DNA of 64,000 bases from an uncultured Bacteroidales bacterium. Lineage in GTDB: Bacteria > Bacteroidota > Bacteroidia > Bacteroidales > F082. The position numbers were made by a program, and so were the translations under genes. The DNA lies in contig CAJOEP010000001.1 of NCBI GenBank assembly GCA_905233445.1, positions 62,001-126,000 on the forward strand. The letters are read 5' to 3'. The notes beneath the pieces are model-generated. The model ran no database searches. It was not told where the DNA came from and saw nothing but the letters and a program-made list of their open reading frames with translations. Below, piece after piece: positions 8,908 to 17,860 of the stretch (positions within the stretch are counted from its first letter, which is position 1; every line of letters starts with the position of its first letter).

Positions 8908-11211
8908 ATGTGGAATAGAATTGCCAATTACATATTGAAATATCGGGTTTTAAACCTTGTGATTATCTCTTTTGTGTTGATATTCTTGGGGCTTAATGCT
9001 TTTAACGTGAAAATGGGGCATAGCATCGCCAATACCCTTCCCGATACCGACACCACGATGATTGAGTATCGTCAATTTCTTGAAAAATATGGAGAAGACG
9101 GTAGAAGTATCTTTGTGGGTATGTATGATGACCAACTTTTCACACTTGAACATTTTCAAGCGTATTATGACCTTAACGGCAAGATTAGAGAGATACCAGG
9201 TGTGACCGAATGTCTTTCAGTGACAAGGGTTTACAATCTGAAAAAGAACGACAGTCTAAAGAAATTCGAACTCGTTCAGGTTGTGAAACAGCGTCCTGAA
9301 ACGCAGGAGGAAGTCGATGCCATCAAAGATGAGATTATGAGTCTCGCGATGTACGACAAACTGCTGTTCAATACTGAAAAGCATTCCACCATGATGCTTG
9401 TTTCCCTTGAAGATGAATATGTCAGTTCAAAGAAACGCACCGAACTGGTGGCGTCGCTAAGGTCGTTTTTGGATGAATATGGCAAAGCTCATGGCATCGA
9501 GATGCATATATCAGGAATGCCTTACATCCGCGAAGTAACGACGCAGAAGATGGTTAAGGAAATTGTAGGATTCACGTTTTTGTCTATTTTCGTGGCGGGA
9601 TTCATATTGTTCCTGTTCTTCCGTTCTTGGCGTCCTTTGGTGTCGGTAGTCGCAATAGTCTTAATATCTGTGATTTACATGTTCGGAATCATGGTGTTGC
9701 TTGGCTTTGAAGTGACGATTTTAACAGGAGTGCTTCCTCCTTTATTAATTATTATAGGAGTGGAAAACTCTATATTCATGCTCAACAAATACCATCGCGA
9801 ATACGACCTTTGCCACGATAAGATGCAGGCTTTGAACAACGTGATTGTGCGCATCGGTCCGGCCAATTTCTTGACAAACGTGACTACCGCCGTCAGTTTC
9901 GCTTCATTCATCATTACTCGAAATGTGCTGTTGGTGCCGTTCGGAATACTCGCAAGTATCTGTATCATGCTGACTTACATGCTGACGATGGTGCTTCTGC
10001 CAACGTTTTTCAGCTATCAGAAGAATCCTGAAGGCAAGAGTGTCAATTATATGAACAGCCCGCAAATAAACTATATCATGACAAAGATTTCAAACTTTGT
10101 TTTGAGTCGCAAACGTGTGGTTTATGCGGTGCTAGGCGTTCTTCTGTTACTATGCACTTTCAGCGCTACCAAAATGTCAACATCAGGGCGTGTGGTCGAT
10201 GACATCTCCAAAAGAGATAAACTGTACAAGGACATCATGTTTTTCGAGGAAAACGTCGGCGGTGTGATGCCTTTTGAAATCTCCATCGACACGAGAAAAC
10301 CTAAAGGTGTCATGAATGCCTCGTTCATCCGCAAAGTGCAGCAATTACAGGACACACTGGCACTTTATCCTGAGTTCAGCGAGCCATTGAGCATCGCCGA
10401 AGTGGTGAAATTCGCGCGACAAGGTTTCTTCAACGGAAAACGCGAGCATTATAAAATCCCAAACAATAACGAGTTTGGTTTCATAATGAAATACATGCCT
10501 GAGACCAAAAATGGTGAGTTACCGAAAATTGTAACGCAATACATTGATAATCAGATGCAAAGTACTCGTATCTCTGTGCAGATGGCAAATGTCACTACAC
10601 CTGAGATTGATGCTATAAGCAGGTCGTTGAAACCCCAAATAGACAAGATTTTCCCGAAAGAGAAGTACGACGTTGTGATGACAGGAAGTGCTATGGTGAC
10701 ACTGCAAGGCACTAACTATCTGATTGTCAACCTCTCACATTCGCTGTTGCTAGCCTTTATCGTAATAGCACTGTTGATGGCCATCACCTTCCGAAGGTTT
10801 AAAATGGTAGTTATCTCATTGATACCCAATTTGATACCGCTTGTTTTTACCGCTGGCGTGATGGGAATGTGCGGAATACCGCTGAAAATGTCAACGATTC
10901 TTGTGTTTAGCATCGCTCTCGGAATCAGCGTTGACAATACCATTCATTATCTTGCGAGATACCGTTTGCAGATGAAAATCAATAACTACGATATTAAAAA
11001 ATCGGTGATGGCGGCTATTATGGAGACAGGACCGAGTATGATATATTCGGCCAGCGTGTTAATTTGCGGCTTCTTGATCTTCGCTTTTTCATCATTCGGC
11101 GGTACAAAAATTGTTGGTTTCTTAGTCCCATTTACATTGCTTATTGCATTGATAACCAATATTTTAGTTCTTCCTGCTTTGGTTTTGACATTTAACAGAA
11201 AAAAGATATGA
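8908..11211 (+). CDS. RND/MMPL family transporter
   Basis: About 770 aa, two TM domains; GVLPPLLIIIGVENSIFMLNKYHREY, FSIALGISVDNTIHYLARYR; ATG at 8908 preferred over TTG at 8899. Confidence 0.85.
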   Translation: MWNRIANYILKYRVLNLVIISFVLIFLGLNAFNVKMGHSIANTLPDTDTTMIEYRQFLEKYGEDGRSIFVGMYDDQLFTLEHFQAYYDLNGKIREIPGVTECLSVTRVYNLKKNDSLKKFELVQVVKQRPETQEEVDAIKDEIMSLAMYDKLLFNTEKHSTMMLVSLEDEYVSSKKRTELVASLRSFLDEYGKAHGIEMHISGMPYIREVTTQKMVKEIVGFTFLSIFVAGFILFLFFRSWRPLVSVVAIVLISVIYMFGIMVLLGFEVTILTGVLPPLLIIIGVENSIFMLNKYHREYDLCHDKMQALNNVIVRIGPANFLTNVTTAVSFASFIITRNVLLVPFGILASICIMLTYMLTMVLLPTFFSYQKNPEGKSVNYMNSPQINYIMTKISNFVLSRKRVVYAVLGVLLLLCTFSATKMSTSGRVVDDISKRDKLYKDIMFFEENVGGVMPFEISIDTRKPKGVMNASFIRKVQQLQDTLALYPEFSEPLSIAEVVKFARQGFFNGKREHYKIPNNNEFGFIMKYMPETKNGELPKIVTQYIDNQMQSTRISVQMANVTTPEIDAISRSLKPQIDKIFPKEKYDVVMTGSAMVTLQGTNYLIVNLSHSLLLAFIVIALLMAITFRRFKMVVISLIPNLIPLVFTAGVMGMCGIPLKMSTILVFSIALGISVDNTIHYLARYRLQMKINNYDIKKSVMAAIMETGPSMIYSASVLICGFLIFAFSSFGGTKIVGFLVPFTLLIALITNILVLPALVLTFNRKKI

Positions 11212-12182
11212 CATCAGTTGAAAATATTCAAAATCTGATAACTCAATTCATTGAGTCTCAAGACTTTCTGGGAACACCTGAAGAATTGTACGCACCAATC
11301 GACTATACAATGCGCCAAAGAGGCAAACGCATGCGCCCGACATTGGCATTGCTGTCGTGTGAAATGTTTGGCGGTGACATCAACGAGTGTTTGACACCAG
11401 CGGTCGCAGCAGAGATTTTCCATAATTTCACCTTGATTCATGACGATATTATGGACGAAGCACCGCTTCGACGTGGCTTGGAAACGGTTTACCATAAATG
11501 GAATTCAAATATAGCATTGCTTTCAGGCGACGCCATGCTTATCAAAGCGTTTAAATATGCATTGAATACCAATAAGATATATTCACAGAAGATTCTTGCC
11601 GAGCTTTGTAAGGTGGCTTTGGAAGTGTGCGAAGGTCAGCAGCACGACCTGAATTTCGAGACCCGCGACGATGTCACTCTTGATGAATATATCGAGATGA
11701 TTCGTCTGAAAACTGCTGTTTTGCTCGGCTCTGTCTTGAAAATCGGTTCTATCGTGGCTGGTGCCAGCGATGAAAACATGAAAGCCGTCTATGACTTCGG
11801 TATCGACCTCGGCATAGCATTCCAGCTGCAGGACGATTTGTTCGACTGTTACGGCGATGTGAAGGTTTTCGGTAAGATGCCTGGCGGCGATATCGCAGAC
11901 AACAAAAAGACATATCTCTATCTTAAGGCTCTCGAACTGGCTTCAGCTGACGATAAAAAACGTCTCGAAGGCTATTTCTCAATGTCAAAAGGCCGCGACG
12001 ATAAGAAAATGCAGGCTGTCCTCGAAATTTTCGCCAAATACAATGTTCGCGAAATCGTCAACAACGTGATGACCGATTATTACAACAATTCTCTGAAACA
12101 CCTTGATACAATTGATGTTCCTGAAGAAAAGAAAGTGGTGCTGAAGAATTACGCTGATTATCTTTACAATCGCATAAAATGA
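11208..12182 (+). CDS. Polyprenyl synthetase family protein
   Basis: RQRGKRMRP, LIHDDIMDEAPLRRG, FQLQDDLFDCYGD aspartate-rich motifs. Confidence 0.95.
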   Translation: MTSVENIQNLITQFIESQDFLGTPEELYAPIDYTMRQRGKRMRPTLALLSCEMFGGDINECLTPAVAAEIFHNFTLIHDDIMDEAPLRRGLETVYHKWNSNIALLSGDAMLIKAFKYALNTNKIYSQKILAELCKVALEVCEGQQHDLNFETRDDVTLDEYIEMIRLKTAVLLGSVLKIGSIVAGASDENMKAVYDFGIDLGIAFQLQDDLFDCYGDVKVFGKMPGGDIADNKKTYLYLKALELASADDKKRLEGYFSMSKGRDDKKMQAVLEIFAKYNVREIVNNVMTDYYNNSLKHLDTIDVPEEKKVVLKNYADYLYNRIK

Positions 12183-12189
12183 TACGATT

Positions 12190-12217
12190 GTAAGGGCAAA
12201 TCATTATTTGCCCCTAC
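12190..12217. repeat. 28-nt palindromic repeat / convergent terminator GTAAGGGCAAATCATTATTTGCCCCTAC
   Basis: Imperfect palindrome between convergent genes; contains the queA stop codon (12214-12216). Confidence 0.75.
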
Positions 12218-13440
12218 GGAATGAATAAACACGAATCTCCGTAAGATAAAAACCTGAAATCGTGTTCTAGCGCGAACTTGTACGCTTCTTTCCATTTTTC
12301 TCCAATCAACGCTGAAACCAGTAATAACAATGTACTCTTCGGCTGGTGGAAGTTGGTGATGAGCGCCTTTGTCATCATGATAGGGCAGGAGGGGGCAATC
12401 ATCAACGCTGTTGTGGCGTGCAGTGCATCGAGATGATGCATCTCAAGATATTTCAAGATGGCATCGAGGCTTTCTTTTGCGTAAGGCAAGGTCTCTCTGT
12501 CCTGATATGGAAACCATTGATTTACATGGATGTTTCGTTCCTCATAGCCTTGTTCAATCATCATCACCCCAATCCAATATAGCGACTCGATGGTGCGCAT
12601 GCTTGTGGTGCCTACAGGAATAATAGTTTTACCAATGTTATCGTGCAGATGCTCAATGCATTGCTTCTTTACTATTATTGATTCGGAATGCATTTCGTGT
12701 TCGCCGATGGTGTCTGTCGCCACAGGCCTGAACGTGCCGGCTCCGACGTGTAATGTCACTTCCTCGATGGTGTGTCCCATCTCTTTGAGTTTGGTTATCA
12801 ATGGTTTAGTGAGATGCAACGATGCTGTCGGTGCTGCCACCGAGCCTTCATATTTCGCGAACACGGTCTGATAACGTTCTCTATCGCTCGGCTCTGCCTC
12901 GCGATGCAGATACGGCGGCAACGGAATCTCTCCGGCGGCTTCAAGCACTTCCGCGAAACTGATATCCGACGGCTCCCAAGAGAAACGGACTACAGAATAG
13001 GCGTCGGTCTTCTCAATACGCTCGGCTTTCAAAACGGATTCGGAGCCCCTTATTAATATAGGTGTAGTCAAAACGCCGTCTTTCCAGCGGCGCGAATTTC
13101 CCACCAGACAATGCCATTCAACTGGTGAACTCGCTGAAAACGCCAGCTGGTAGTCGCCATTGCCAGTAATCGGCTCCAGACAAAAAACCTCGATTGCAGC
13201 TCCCGACTCCTTTACAAACTGCAGACGCGCCCGAACGACCTTTGTCTCGTTGAAAACCAAAACCGAATTATTTGGCAAATAATCGCCGATATTGCGAAAA
13301 TGGTCTTCAAGAATATTATCATTTTTTAAAACCAACAATTTCGATGCATCCCTCTCCGCCAGAGGATATTTCGCAATTCTCTCATCCGGCAGCGGGTAAT
13401 CGTACTCGGCAATATTTATATTTTGAACGTTTGAAATCAT
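12214..13440 (-). CDS. queA: S-adenosylmethionine:tRNA ribosyltransferase-isomerase
   Basis: YPLPDERIAKYPLAERDASKLLVL, LHVGAGTFRPV, LITNFHQPKSTLLLLVSALIG. Confidence 0.95.
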   Translation of the reverse strand: MISNVQNINIAEYDYPLPDERIAKYPLAERDASKLLVLKNDNILEDHFRNIGDYLPNNSVLVFNETKVVRARLQFVKESGAAIEVFCLEPITGNGDYQLAFSASSPVEWHCLVGNSRRWKDGVLTTPILIRGSESVLKAERIEKTDAYSVVRFSWEPSDISFAEVLEAAGEIPLPPYLHREAEPSDRERYQTVFAKYEGSVAAPTASLHLTKPLITKLKEMGHTIEEVTLHVGAGTFRPVATDTIGEHEMHSESIIVKKQCIEHLHDNIGKTIIPVGTTSMRTIESLYWIGVMMIEQGYEERNIHVNQWFPYQDRETLPYAKESLDAILKYLEMHHLDALHATTALMIAPSCPIMMTKALITNFHQPKSTLLLLVSALIGEKWKEAYKFALEHDFRFLSYGDSCLFIP

Positions 13441-13461
13441 GACGCAAAAATAGGGATATTT

Positions 13462-13815
13462 TTAATAGAAATGATTTAAATATTGAGATATCATGTGGTT
13501 GTTGCTCACATACCGAATAAAATAAGTCTGCATATTTGAGACATTATCATTATGTATTGTAAAAAACACATACCACATTGTATGTTTGTTGGTTTTGAAT
13601 TTGGCATAATACAAATCTTTACCAAATTTCATGAAATAGTCAGGTGCCGATTTTCTAGTTTTTGTTGGAAGGTTTTTCTTTATGTCTTCAAATAAATCGG
13701 TTACATATCGTATCGCATCTTCTTCAAATCCGAAGTAATCATTTTCGTAAAGAATATCAATAAGATTGTTGAAGTACTTCGATACTGCTGGTGTGGTTTT
13801 TACTTGTGTTTGCAT
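13462..13815 (-). CDS. RelE/ParE-like toxin candidate
   Basis: 117 aa from MQTQVKTTPAVSKYF; FMKFGKDLYYAKFKTNKHTMWYVFFT resembles the RelE/ParE fold; start overlaps an upstream small ORF. Confidence 0.6.
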   Translation of the reverse strand: MQTQVKTTPAVSKYFNNLIDILYENDYFGFEEDAIRYVTDLFEDIKKNLPTKTRKSAPDYFMKFGKDLYYAKFKTNKHTMWYVFFTIHNDNVSNMQTYFIRYVSNNHMISQYLNHFY

Positions 13816-13933
13816 AATTCGGTTTTTGGTATAGTTCGTGAATGTGTTCTTTAACCATGGCAAGCAATTCATCCATTGAAATTGCATTAGCAAGGTCGTT
13901 GTCAACGTTATTGTTATTTAAAACATTACCCAT
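13757..13933 (-). CDS. Small antitoxin-like ORF (58 aa), not in the supplied ORF track
   Basis: ATG at 13933, TGA at 13757-13759: MGNVLNNNNVDNDLANAISMDELLAMVKEHIHELYQKPNYANTSKNHTSSIEVLQQSY; 59-nt overlap with the toxin-like ORF. Confidence 0.6.
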   Translation of the reverse strand: MGNVLNNNNVDNDLANAISMDELLAMVKEHIHELYQKPNYANTSKNHTSSIEVLQQSY

Positions 13934-13993
13934 AATGATTATATTTTTCGCAAAAATACTAAAAAAAAGAATACCTCAGAAAAATCCCATAAA

Positions 13994-14377
13994 TTAATCT
14001 TCTCCTTTTAATTTGTCGAGAATTCTGCGGTCTTTCTTGGTCGGTCTTCCTGCACCACGGTCGCGATATTCCGCCTTGTAGGCGTGCATAAACTCGATGC
14101 GCTCGTATTCTTCCGTCGGCGTGCGGTCGGCGTAGATGTTCGGCACGTCTTTCGGCGACACGCGGCTCTTCGGGATGCTCAAAACCTCCACCACTTTATG
14201 AAGTTGTCCGAGCTGCACGCCGATGACCTCGCCGACCTTCACATCATGCGAAGGCTTCATCGAGACCTCGTTCACTTTCACCTTGCCGCCCTTGCAGGCA
14301 TCAGCAGCCAAAGTGCGCGTCTTGAAAAGCCTCGCGCACCAAAGCCATTTATCTATTCTTAATTCTTCGTTGTCCAT
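13994..14377 (-). CDS. S4 domain RNA-binding protein (HSP15/HslR-like)
   Basis: ELRIDKWLWCARLFKTRTLAADACKGGKVKVNEVSMKPSHDVKVGEVI. Confidence 0.92.
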   Translation of the reverse strand: MDNEELRIDKWLWCARLFKTRTLAADACKGGKVKVNEVSMKPSHDVKVGEVIGVQLGQLHKVVEVLSIPKSRVSPKDVPNIYADRTPTEEYERIEFMHAYKAEYRDRGAGRPTKKDRRILDKLKGED

Positions 14378-14385
14378 AGTTTACC

Positions 14386-14448
14386 ATTAGGTATTAGCTA
14401 TTAGCCATTAGCTATTAGCCATTAGCTATTAGCCATTAGCAATTAGTC
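14386..14448. repeat. Heptanucleotide tandem array, nine units, (ATTAGCY)n
   Basis: ATTAGGT ATTAGCT ATTAGCC ATTAGCT ATTAGCC ATTAGCT ATTAGCC ATTAGCA ATTAGTC. Confidence 0.95.
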
Positions 14449-14463
14449 AGAAGTCATAAAACT

Positions 14464-14491
14464 AATGGCTAATGGCTATCGGCTAATGGCT
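14464..14491. repeat. Inverted heptamer array, four units, AATGGCT (complement of the 14386 array)
   Basis: AATGGCT AATGGCT ATCGGCT AATGGCT directly adjoining the der stop codon. Confidence 0.92.
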
Positions 14492-15799
14492 TTATTTTTC
14501 TCTGAAAAATAATTGTATCGGCACTCCGTGGAAATCCCAAATGCTTCTGATTTTGTTCTCCAAGAACCTCACGTAGTTGTCCTTCACGTCTTTCGGCAAA
14601 TTGCAGAAGAAAATGAACTGCGGGGTAGGACTCTTCAACTGTGTGATGTATTTTATCTTCAGATAACGGCCACGCGACGCGATTTGCGGCGGCTGACTGT
14701 TGATGATCTCCAGCATGGTGTCGTTCAACTCTCGCACCGAGACTTTTCTTTCACGGTTTTCATAAACCTGATGTGCGGTCTCAAGCACCTTAAACGTTCT
14801 CTGACGGTTGATCGCCGAAGTGAAGATAATCGGATAATCGACAAACGGAGCGGTTTTCTCGCGAATCATGTTCTCGAAAGCGAGGTGAGTGTTGCTGTCT
14901 TTCTCCACCAAATCCCATTTGTTCACCACCAAAACGAGGCCTTTCTTGTTCTTTTCGATGAGCCTCAAGATGTTCATATCCTGCGAGTCGAAGCCTTCGG
15001 TGGCGTCGATAATCAGAATCGCGACGTCGCATTCCTCGATGGCACGTATTGAGCGCATCACAGAGTAGAACTCGATATTTTCGTAAACCTTGCTTTTCTT
15101 GCGCAAACCTGCCGTGTCAACCAGCATAAAGTCCATGCCGAATGCGTTGAAATGCGTGTTGTTGCTGTCTCTTGTGGTGCCCGCAATATCGGTCACGATG
15201 TTTCTCTCCTGACCCAAGAAAGCGTTAATCATTGACGATTTTCCAACGTTAGGACGACCAACAACAGCGAATCTTGGCAAGTTCGAATAGTCCTCCGTTG
15301 TGTCGTTTGGCAGATATTTCACCACCTCATCGAGGAGTTCGCCTGTGCCTGTTCCTGTCATAGCCGAGAAAGGATATATCTCGCCAAGTCCGAGGGCATA
15401 GAACTCCGCTGCCTCGCCGAATTTGCTCGGGATATCGGTCTTGTTCACGCCGAGAAGCACTTTTTTCTTGCATTTACGCAGAATCAACGCCACGTCTTCG
15501 TCCAAAACATGCACTCCGGCTTGTCCGTCAACCACAAAGATGATGACATCGGCCTCGTCGATTGCCAAATCCACCTGTTTTCTAATCTCTTCTTCAAAAA
15601 TATCATCTGATCCGACCACATATCCGCCTGTGTCGATGACGGTGAACGACTTCCCGTTCCAGTCGCTGTGTCCGTAATGGCGGTCGCGGGTCACACCGCT
15701 GCTTTCCTCCACAATCGCCTGACGTTTCTGCACCAAACGGTTAAACAACGTCGACTTTCCGACGTTTGGACGGCCTACTATTGCTACTATATTTGACAT
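14492..15799 (-). CDS. der: Ribosome biogenesis GTPase Der (EngA)
   Basis: Two tandem GTPase domains, GRPNVGKSTLFNRL and GRPNVGKSSMINA; C-terminal KH-like domain. Confidence 0.97.
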   Translation of the reverse strand: MSNIVAIVGRPNVGKSTLFNRLVQKRQAIVEESSGVTRDRHYGHSDWNGKSFTVIDTGGYVVGSDDIFEEEIRKQVDLAIDEADVIIFVVDGQAGVHVLDEDVALILRKCKKKVLLGVNKTDIPSKFGEAAEFYALGLGEIYPFSAMTGTGTGELLDEVVKYLPNDTTEDYSNLPRFAVVGRPNVGKSSMINAFLGQERNIVTDIAGTTRDSNNTHFNAFGMDFMLVDTAGLRKKSKVYENIEFYSVMRSIRAIEECDVAILIIDATEGFDSQDMNILRLIEKNKKGLVLVVNKWDLVEKDSNTHLAFENMIREKTAPFVDYPIIFTSAINRQRTFKVLETAHQVYENRERKVSVRELNDTMLEIINSQPPQIASRGRYLKIKYITQLKSPTPQFIFFCNLPKDVKDNYVRFLENKIRSIWDFHGVPIQLFFREK

Positions 15800-15826
15800 A
15801 ATTCAATATTTTTTTTTCATTCTATT

Positions 15827-15847
15827 GGCATAAGGCAGCCTTATGCC
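15827..15847. repeat. Palindrome GGCATAAGG-CAG-CCTTATGCC
   Basis: Direct inspection, der-era spacer. Confidence 0.85.
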
Positions 15848-15863
15848 CTACAGGTTTTATATA

Positions 15864-15903
15864 ACATCCCGTTGGCGCAAGGCATGCCTTGCGCCCTACG
15901 GGT
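15864..15903. repeat. Palindromic element with core GGCGCAAGGCATGCCTTGCGCC and CCCGT...ACGGG flanks
   Basis: Core at 15874-15895; homologous copy inside manA at 20355-20388. Confidence 0.88.
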
Positions 15904-16784
15904 TAGGCTTCGTATCCAAAATGTTTTAATTCTTCTTCATTATCACGCCAATCCTTATCGACTTTCACTCTCAAATCCAAGAAAATCTTCTTTCCGGTGA
16001 ATTCCTCGATGTCGGCTCGCGACTGTATTCCAACTTTCTTGATGGCGGCACCGCCTTTACCTATTAATATAGCTTTCTGCGACTCGCGAGATGCGAAAAT
16101 TGTCGCCTTGATGTTGATGAGCTTGGCGCTTTCTTCATACGCATCTACCACAACCTCAACGCTGTAAGGAATTTCCTGCTGATAATTCAACAAAATCTTT
16201 TCACGGATGATTTCCGTCACAAAGAAACGCATCGAGCGGTCGGTGAGCTCGTCTTTCGGGAAGTAAGGCGGACAAACCGGCAGTTTCTCCACTATGCTCT
16301 CAAACACATACTGCACGTTGGCGTGATGCATGGCTGAAATCGGGAACACTGTCGCTGCAGGAAGCGCGTTGCGCCAATATTCAACAGCTTTCTCCACTTC
16401 TTCCTGTGTCGAGAGGTCGATTTTGTTGAGCAAAACGAAGACTGGAACCTCCATTTTCTTGATGCGTTCCACCGTTTCCTCATCGATTTTCTTGTCGGTG
16501 ATATCGACCACATACAGTATCAAGTCGGCGTCGATAAACGCCACGTTGATGTACTGGTTCATGATTTCGTGCATCTTGTATGCCGGATTTTTGATGATTC
16601 CCGGCGTGTCGGAGAACACGATTTGGAAGTCATCGCCGTTCACGATGCCTAAAATACGATGTCTTGTGGTCTGCGCTTTCGATGTGATGATGCTGATTCT
16701 CTCGCCCACCAAATCGTTCATAAGCGTTGATTTTCCGACGTTTGGCTTGCCAATTATGTTGACGTAACCTGCTCTATGATCCAT
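15903..16784 (-). CDS. era: GTPase Era
   Basis: GYVNIIGKPNVGKSTLMNDLVGERISIITSKAQTTRHRI; C-terminal KH domain ILIGKGGAAIKKVG. Confidence 0.97.
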   Translation of the reverse strand: MDHRAGYVNIIGKPNVGKSTLMNDLVGERISIITSKAQTTRHRILGIVNGDDFQIVFSDTPGIIKNPAYKMHEIMNQYINVAFIDADLILYVVDITDKKIDEETVERIKKMEVPVFVLLNKIDLSTQEEVEKAVEYWRNALPAATVFPISAMHHANVQYVFESIVEKLPVCPPYFPKDELTDRSMRFFVTEIIREKILLNYQQEIPYSVEVVVDAYEESAKLINIKATIFASRESQKAILIGKGGAAIKKVGIQSRADIEEFTGKKIFLDLRVKVDKDWRDNEEELKHFGYEA

Positions 16785-16843
16785 ATTTTTAAAAATATTT
16801 CAATTTTTTTCAAAAAACTCTTGACACGAGCCGAAAAATGTTG

Positions 16844-16851
16844 TATTTTTG
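16844..16851 (+). promoter_or_regulatory. Bacteroidetes -7 element TATTTTTG upstream of tRNA-fMet, with TTGACAC upstream
   Basis: TAnnTTTG consensus. Confidence 0.6.
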
Positions 16852-16866
16852 CAGCCCAATTCACGA

Positions 16867-16940
<74 letters not shown>

Positions 16941-16942
16941 CT

Positions 16943-16970
16943 AAAGGAGGTCAAAAGGCCTCCTTTTTTA
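16943..16970 (+). terminator. Rho-independent terminator after tRNA-fMet
   Basis: AAAGGAGG-tcaaaagg-CCTCCTTT followed by T-run. Confidence 0.85.
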
Positions 16971-17816
16971 TTTTATCTTCCTCTCAGCCGCCATCAAAAC
17001 CTGTCGCGTGTTGTGGTCGGTGATCAAAGCCACGATATAAAACTCATCGGCGTTGTAATCCTCACTGACGTTGAACTTCATGTTTGTGATGAAATTCCTG
17101 CCAGCTGCAATCGACTCTGCATCTGCATCCAAAGTTCTGCCCCAAGTCATGCCGTCAGCAGTGCCTCTGAACACATGACGGTGAACGTATGCAGTGTCAA
17201 CACCAGCAGGTGTGAACTGCTTGCCGATGATGTTGTTTTCCATCATGCAGACTGTAAGACGAACATCGTCGCTTGCCACATTTTGCAGGAACTTCGAGTG
17301 GATACTTAGTCTCAATTCTCTCGTTGCCTCGTAGTATTCTGACTTGACGATAAGTCTTACTGGAGCGTTACCGCCAATTACGTTGCCGACTTCTTCAGTC
17401 CATGATGCCGAACCGATCGCAGCCTGACGATTCACTGTTCCTGTTGGATACGCCGATATATTGAAATGGTTGTTCCATTCGTTGCCATCGTCGGTTCTGA
17501 AATCCGGAAAACCTCCGGCAGGGTTTTGTAATGCTGATTTAGGGTGAACACCCAAAACCACGAGATGCTCGCCGTATTGAGTCTGAAGATTTGTTGCAAT
17601 CTCAGCTGCGCCAGGACAATTGACGCATTTCACGCCTGTGTAGTCTTCGAGAAGAACCACGACTTTGCCGTCGAAATTCAATGTGTCGGCAGCTTCCAAA
17701 GCGATGGTGTCGCTTTTCTGCACAACAGGTTCAGTGAAATAAGGCTCTTTCAACTTATCGCACGACATCATTCCAAAAATGACCATCATGCCGAGTATTA
17801 TCTTTATATTCTTCAT
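16968..17816 (-). CDS. Omp28-related thioredoxin-like outer membrane lipoprotein
   Basis: Lipobox MMSC; VVVLLEDYTGVKCVNCPGAAEIATNLQTQYGEHLVVLGVHP. Confidence 0.82.
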   Translation of the reverse strand: MKNIKIILGMMVIFGMMSCDKLKEPYFTEPVVQKSDTIALEAADTLNFDGKVVVLLEDYTGVKCVNCPGAAEIATNLQTQYGEHLVVLGVHPKSALQNPAGGFPDFRTDDGNEWNNHFNISAYPTGTVNRQAAIGSASWTEEVGNVIGGNAPVRLIVKSEYYEATRELRLSIHSKFLQNVASDDVRLTVCMMENNIIGKQFTPAGVDTAYVHRHVFRGTADGMTWGRTLDADAESIAAGRNFITNMKFNVSEDYNADEFYIVALITDHNTRQVLMAAERKIK

Positions 17817-17832
17817 AATTTTAAATATCAAT

Positions 17833-17860
17833 TGCTAACTGGTAACTGCTAACTGGTAAC
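17833..17860. repeat. Heptamer tandem array, four units TGSTAAC
   Basis: TGCTAAC TGGTAAC TGCTAAC TGGTAAC, abutting the downstream gene stop codon; reverse complement is AGTTACC/AGTTAGC. Confidence 0.92.
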
